A DNA stretch of 64,000 bases from Orthonyx spaldingii (lineage: Eukaryota > Chordata > Aves > Passeriformes > Orthonychidae), in assembly GCA_013397795.1 (NCBI GenBank), contig VZTJ01000544.1, positions 62,001 to 126,000 of the forward strand. The letters run 5' to 3'. Below are positions 60,921-64,000 of this stretch, piece by piece. Position 1 is the first letter of the stretch. Every line of letters begins with the position of its first letter. Below the pieces are notes generated by a model, which did no database searches, was not told where the DNA came from, and saw only the letters and a list, made by a program, of their open reading frames with translations. The translations under genes and the position numbers were made by a program.

Positions 60921-63010
60921 GTGAGGAGGTGTGGGAGGACAGGGACGGCGGCCACCAAACGCTGGGGAAGGCACGGGTCCAGGTAGAGGATATTGCCTTC
61001 CAAGGAGAGGGACTTGTCTGTCCCGTTCAAATTTGGGGCATGGGGCCAATGGAACAAAGGGTTTGATTCCATTTTCTTACTTGGGTTGTAATGCACCTCA
61101 AGAGAGCTTTGTGGAAAAGGTCATTATCCCTGACGGGATCTCTGAAAAACAGGGATTGAAGCTTTCTGCAGTGCCCAAACCTGCCTGCATGTATCCATAT
61201 GCAGCCCCCAGTCCCTGTTCTTGTGTACAGTTGGGATGAGACCTCAGCTGCTGTCCCTTGCCAGCTCACAAGTTGTGTAGCTCAGAGTCTGCAGCCATGA
61301 AGGGCCAGGCTGTGTTTAAAACAGCCCAAGGTACCAGAGAGCTGGAGTCATTTCCTAGCAGGTAACTTGACTTGGAAGCTGCATTCCAAAATTTGTCCAC
61401 ATGTATTTTATCTCCCACGTGGAGACACCTAAAGCAGCAGAGGTGGGGTGTTCCTAACAAAAGAACATCCAAATTCATCAGTGGTAGAGGGCTTAAAATT
61501 AAAGTATGAGTGGAGGTGCCTTTAGGACGCTTCCAATTTCTTAGTATATGAATGGAATTTAAATGTAGTATCCACATCGTGACAAGCTTGTATGAACTCC
61601 AAAGCCTCTGCAAGTGTTTTATAGCCTGGGAGGGAGACAAGAGTCTGGAGTCTCTCCCCAGAAACTGGCTGCTGGTTTGTTTGACCAGGCATAGGAATAA
61701 TTGTGTATTCCCTAGGGCTGTCCCTGTGCAGAAAGGTTTATTTATGGGCCCTGGCTTTATTCAGTGTATCTTCAAAATTATGGAAACTGATTTCATTGAA
61801 GTGCTAGGGGTGCCAAATGCTTTTGCCCAGCCAGAGCTTGGAGCCAGCCCTGTGGAAAGGGGTTTAATGCCCCTTTTCCCAATCCCTCGAGGCAGCAGCA
61901 CTGGAGCATTTGCACCCAAACATGCCCAAGGTGCAGGAGCTAAATCCAGGGATTGGACAGTAGGAGTTTGCACTGGAATCCCAGACCTGGAGCTGTGCTT
62001 TAGAACTTCCAGAAGACACTGCCTCACTCAAACCTCGTTTAAAGCTCAGCATCCCTCCTGCTCCCTTGGAATTATCGTTGCTTCTGTTGATGCTCTTTCC
62101 CAATAACATTATTGTTATAAATTCCCAGTCCATTTCTTCCATAGCCCTTTGCTTCCCAGAGGTGGTGCTTTAGGAAAGCCCCTCCAGCCTGGAAGGTGCT
62201 TTTGGCTCTGGACACATTCCCAGGCCCCAGCAGGTGAGGCAGAGATGCCTTTCATTCCTTCCCTGCTGCACTTTGGCTTTTTGAGACTTCCTCTCTGGGG
62301 GTCTGAGGGAGAAGTTCTTTGTCATTGCAGGGCAGAATAAGCCCTGGTCCCACTAAAAGTGGGAGGAATCATTTTATCCTTCTTTTTTGGATACACATTT
62401 TGTGGTTTCTTTCTTTTGCTTCTTTCACCGTGTGGTGAAGCAGCAGCTCACAACTTGTCAGTGCTGTTCCCTGGAATAGTTTTTGTTTGTAAAACAATGA
62501 ATTCCCTACTGGAATCTCAGATCAATGTACAGTTTAAGGTCTTAAACCCTGATGAGGAGAATTTCCTGTCTCTAGACATGGAAAATAGGGGAAAACTCAG
62601 ATTAGATTGGAGCCAGAATCCAGAATGGGGAAAGTGAGGCAGCGTGCTTGGCCCAGGCTGGGGTTGGTACAGGGGGGGTTCCCTGTTGGATGACATCTGT
62701 GTGAAACAGATCCTTCTCTTCCTTTGTCCAAAGTCCAATGGCAAAGGATTGAATAACTCACAAGTGGGGCCTGGAATGAAAATGGGTCTGTTACAATTAG
62801 GCAAAGAATGCAATAAGAAAAAATGGGCATCCTTTTTATGTATGAAAAAAAAGTGGGAAAAAAATGTTGAAAAAGGGCACATTTATTTGATGCCACCTCT
62901 CATTTTGTATGGATAAAACCCTATAGTGAGCAGTCAGAACAGAAATAGGGAAAGCCAGGAGCCTTTGACTTCCACAGTGGACTTAATTTCCATTTTCTCC
63001 TCTCTTTCAG
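60921..63010. other. No supported gene
   Basis: Probably intron of the transcript suspected to start in the CpG island. Open frames such as plus 61552-62106 lack splice or homology support. A-rich runs lie at about 62816-62860. Confidence 0.4.
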
Positions 63011-63135
63011 GACAGGAAGAACCACTTAAGTTGTCCCATCCTTGCCAAAAGCTGTGGTGTTTGAGCAGCCAAACCCAGTGGGCTCTGGCCCTGGTGGCCA
63101 TGCTGGAGAGTCCCTGATCCTGCCAATGGTGCGGG
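63011..63135 (+). other. Candidate exon (probably 5' untranslated or unidentified)
   Basis: Acceptor ttttctcctctctttcag and donor GCGG/gtaagt bracket 125 nt. No frame is open throughout: the frame giving AVVFEQPNPVGSGPGGHAG has a TAA near its start. It could be an untranslated exon, or coding from an internal start. Confidence 0.28.
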
Positions 63136-63209
63136 GTAAGTTCCCAGAGTGTTGCAAATCCAGAGGGATCTGCCCTGGTTTCAGGCTGTTCTTGCCCTGG
63201 TCCCTGCAG

Positions 63210-63301
63210 TGCCCAGCGCCTGAGACACAGAGAGAGCTCTGCCCAAAGGGGCCTTTGCCACCTTGTCAGGAACATGGCAGCAGCCCCGGGAGCAGCTGGA
63301 G
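63210..63301 (+). CDS. Candidate start-codon exon
   Basis: Strong acceptor (cttgccctggtccctgcag) and donor (CTGGAG/gtgaga) bracket 92 nt. An ATG at 63274-63276 in good Kozak context (aacATGG) would start MAAAPGAAG and leave in phase 1; alanine/glycine-rich starts are common for GC-rich vertebrate genes. With the CpG island 3 kb upstream this could be the first coding exon, but no protein is recognised and the next exon is outside or unseen. Confidence 0.27.
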
Positions 63302-64000
63302 GTGAGAACTGGGGCTGTGTTTGAGACTGATCCAGGTCAGGTCAGTGTTTACCTAGTGGGAGTTTAAGCAGGATCAGAGTGACTGACACTGCCTTTTGTG
63401 CACCCTGAGAGTTTCTGTACCCTCTGGAGATTTCCTGCTGGGATGTGGCAGCACAGGGAGCAGAATGAAACCTGTACCTCCCGTGGGCATTGCTGGCCTT
63501 TGTCTCTCTGTTGTGCCATCAGACTGTGGGAATTTGCTGTTGTCATTGCCACTGCCACCCCACCTGGGGGCTGCGTGCTCCTGGCAGCCCTTCCCAGCCG
63601 CACACATGAGCTCCAGTGGTGCCTCTGTGCTGTGTTGGGAGTGTTTGCTGGGGTGTGCCTCCTCACTGGGAGTATCCTTTTGTTCCTGAGCAGCCAGACC
63701 AAGCTTTTGGGCTTGTCAGCTTCAGAGTTTGGTTGGAAAAGTCCCTGAAAGGAAGAATGACAACAAGGTTTGTCAAAGTGGTGCTTTCAGACCCCACCTG
63801 ACAGTCTGTGCTTTGTGTTGGAGGTTGTTGTGTATTTGCACTGCAGGGCATGAATGTCCTCTTCCCAGTTCAGCCCAGCAGATCCCAAAGGTTCTTACGG
63901 GAATATTTATCCTTTACTTCCCTTTGTGATAACTTAATCTCCCCCCTGCCATAAGCAATTCCTTGATTTCTCCTGGACAAAACCTCACAGCAGAGCCAGT
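63302..64000. other. No supported gene
   Basis: Moderately GC-rich sequence to the window end. Open frames on both strands at 63.36-63.80 kb lack splice support and overlap one another. Confidence 0.4.

Overview
The window looks like nuclear DNA of a bird, most likely a songbird or close relative. Long AT-rich gene-poor stretches (about 1-58 kb) alternate with short CpG-rich blocks. The only non-LTR retrotransposon I recognise is the 3' tail of a CR1 LINE, and almost all other recognisable elements are solo LTRs of endogenous retroviruses. There is no operon structure, no dense coding and no prokaryotic gene. One run of 153 Ns marks an assembly gap.

Layout: 1-11 kb is non-coding with simple repeats only. 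A solo LTR lies at 11.36-11.90 kb and a promoter-like LTR fragment at 14.1-14.3 kb. An isolated CpG island sits at 16.7-17.2 kb, and a cluster of AGGTCA half-sites at 18.33-18.39 kb. From 18.4 to 39 kb there is no supportable gene, only an old dispersed repeat (31.1-31.6 kb, second copy at 41.0-41.5 kb) and a solo LTR at 32.67-33.07 kb. At 39.0-40.3 kb two solo LTRs of different families sit 45 bp apart; the second contains the assembly gap. Between 41.7 and 50.9 kb several short open segments have good splice signals. Four of them (47.0-48.0 kb) keep a compatible reading phase, form a coiled coil and end in a stop codon followed by a polyadenylation signal: a possible unidentified gene. A second copy of the 39-kb LTR family lies at 49.65-50.27 kb, just behind another candidate exon.

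From 53.7 to 55.9 kb there is a large minisatellite. It is built of about 39-bp units that are a whole number of codons, so long open frames appear on both strands. It ends exactly at the 3' LTR of a decayed endogenous retrovirus on the minus strand: integrase C-terminus, deleted env with its transmembrane subunit, polypurine tract, LTR. Beyond 58 kb the DNA becomes GC-rich. A degenerate 34-bp repeat leads into a CpG island (about 58.9-60.2 kb) that looks like the promoter of a plus-strand gene. A few candidate small exons follow it, and a CR1 tail lies at 60.4-60.6 kb.

The best-supported features are the four solo LTRs with perfect 6-bp target-site duplications, the ERVL-like LTR with a 5-bp duplication, the env/integrase remnant, the minisatellite and the CR1. 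All cellular gene calls are candidate exons at low confidence. I recognise none of the proteins, so no gene symbols are given.
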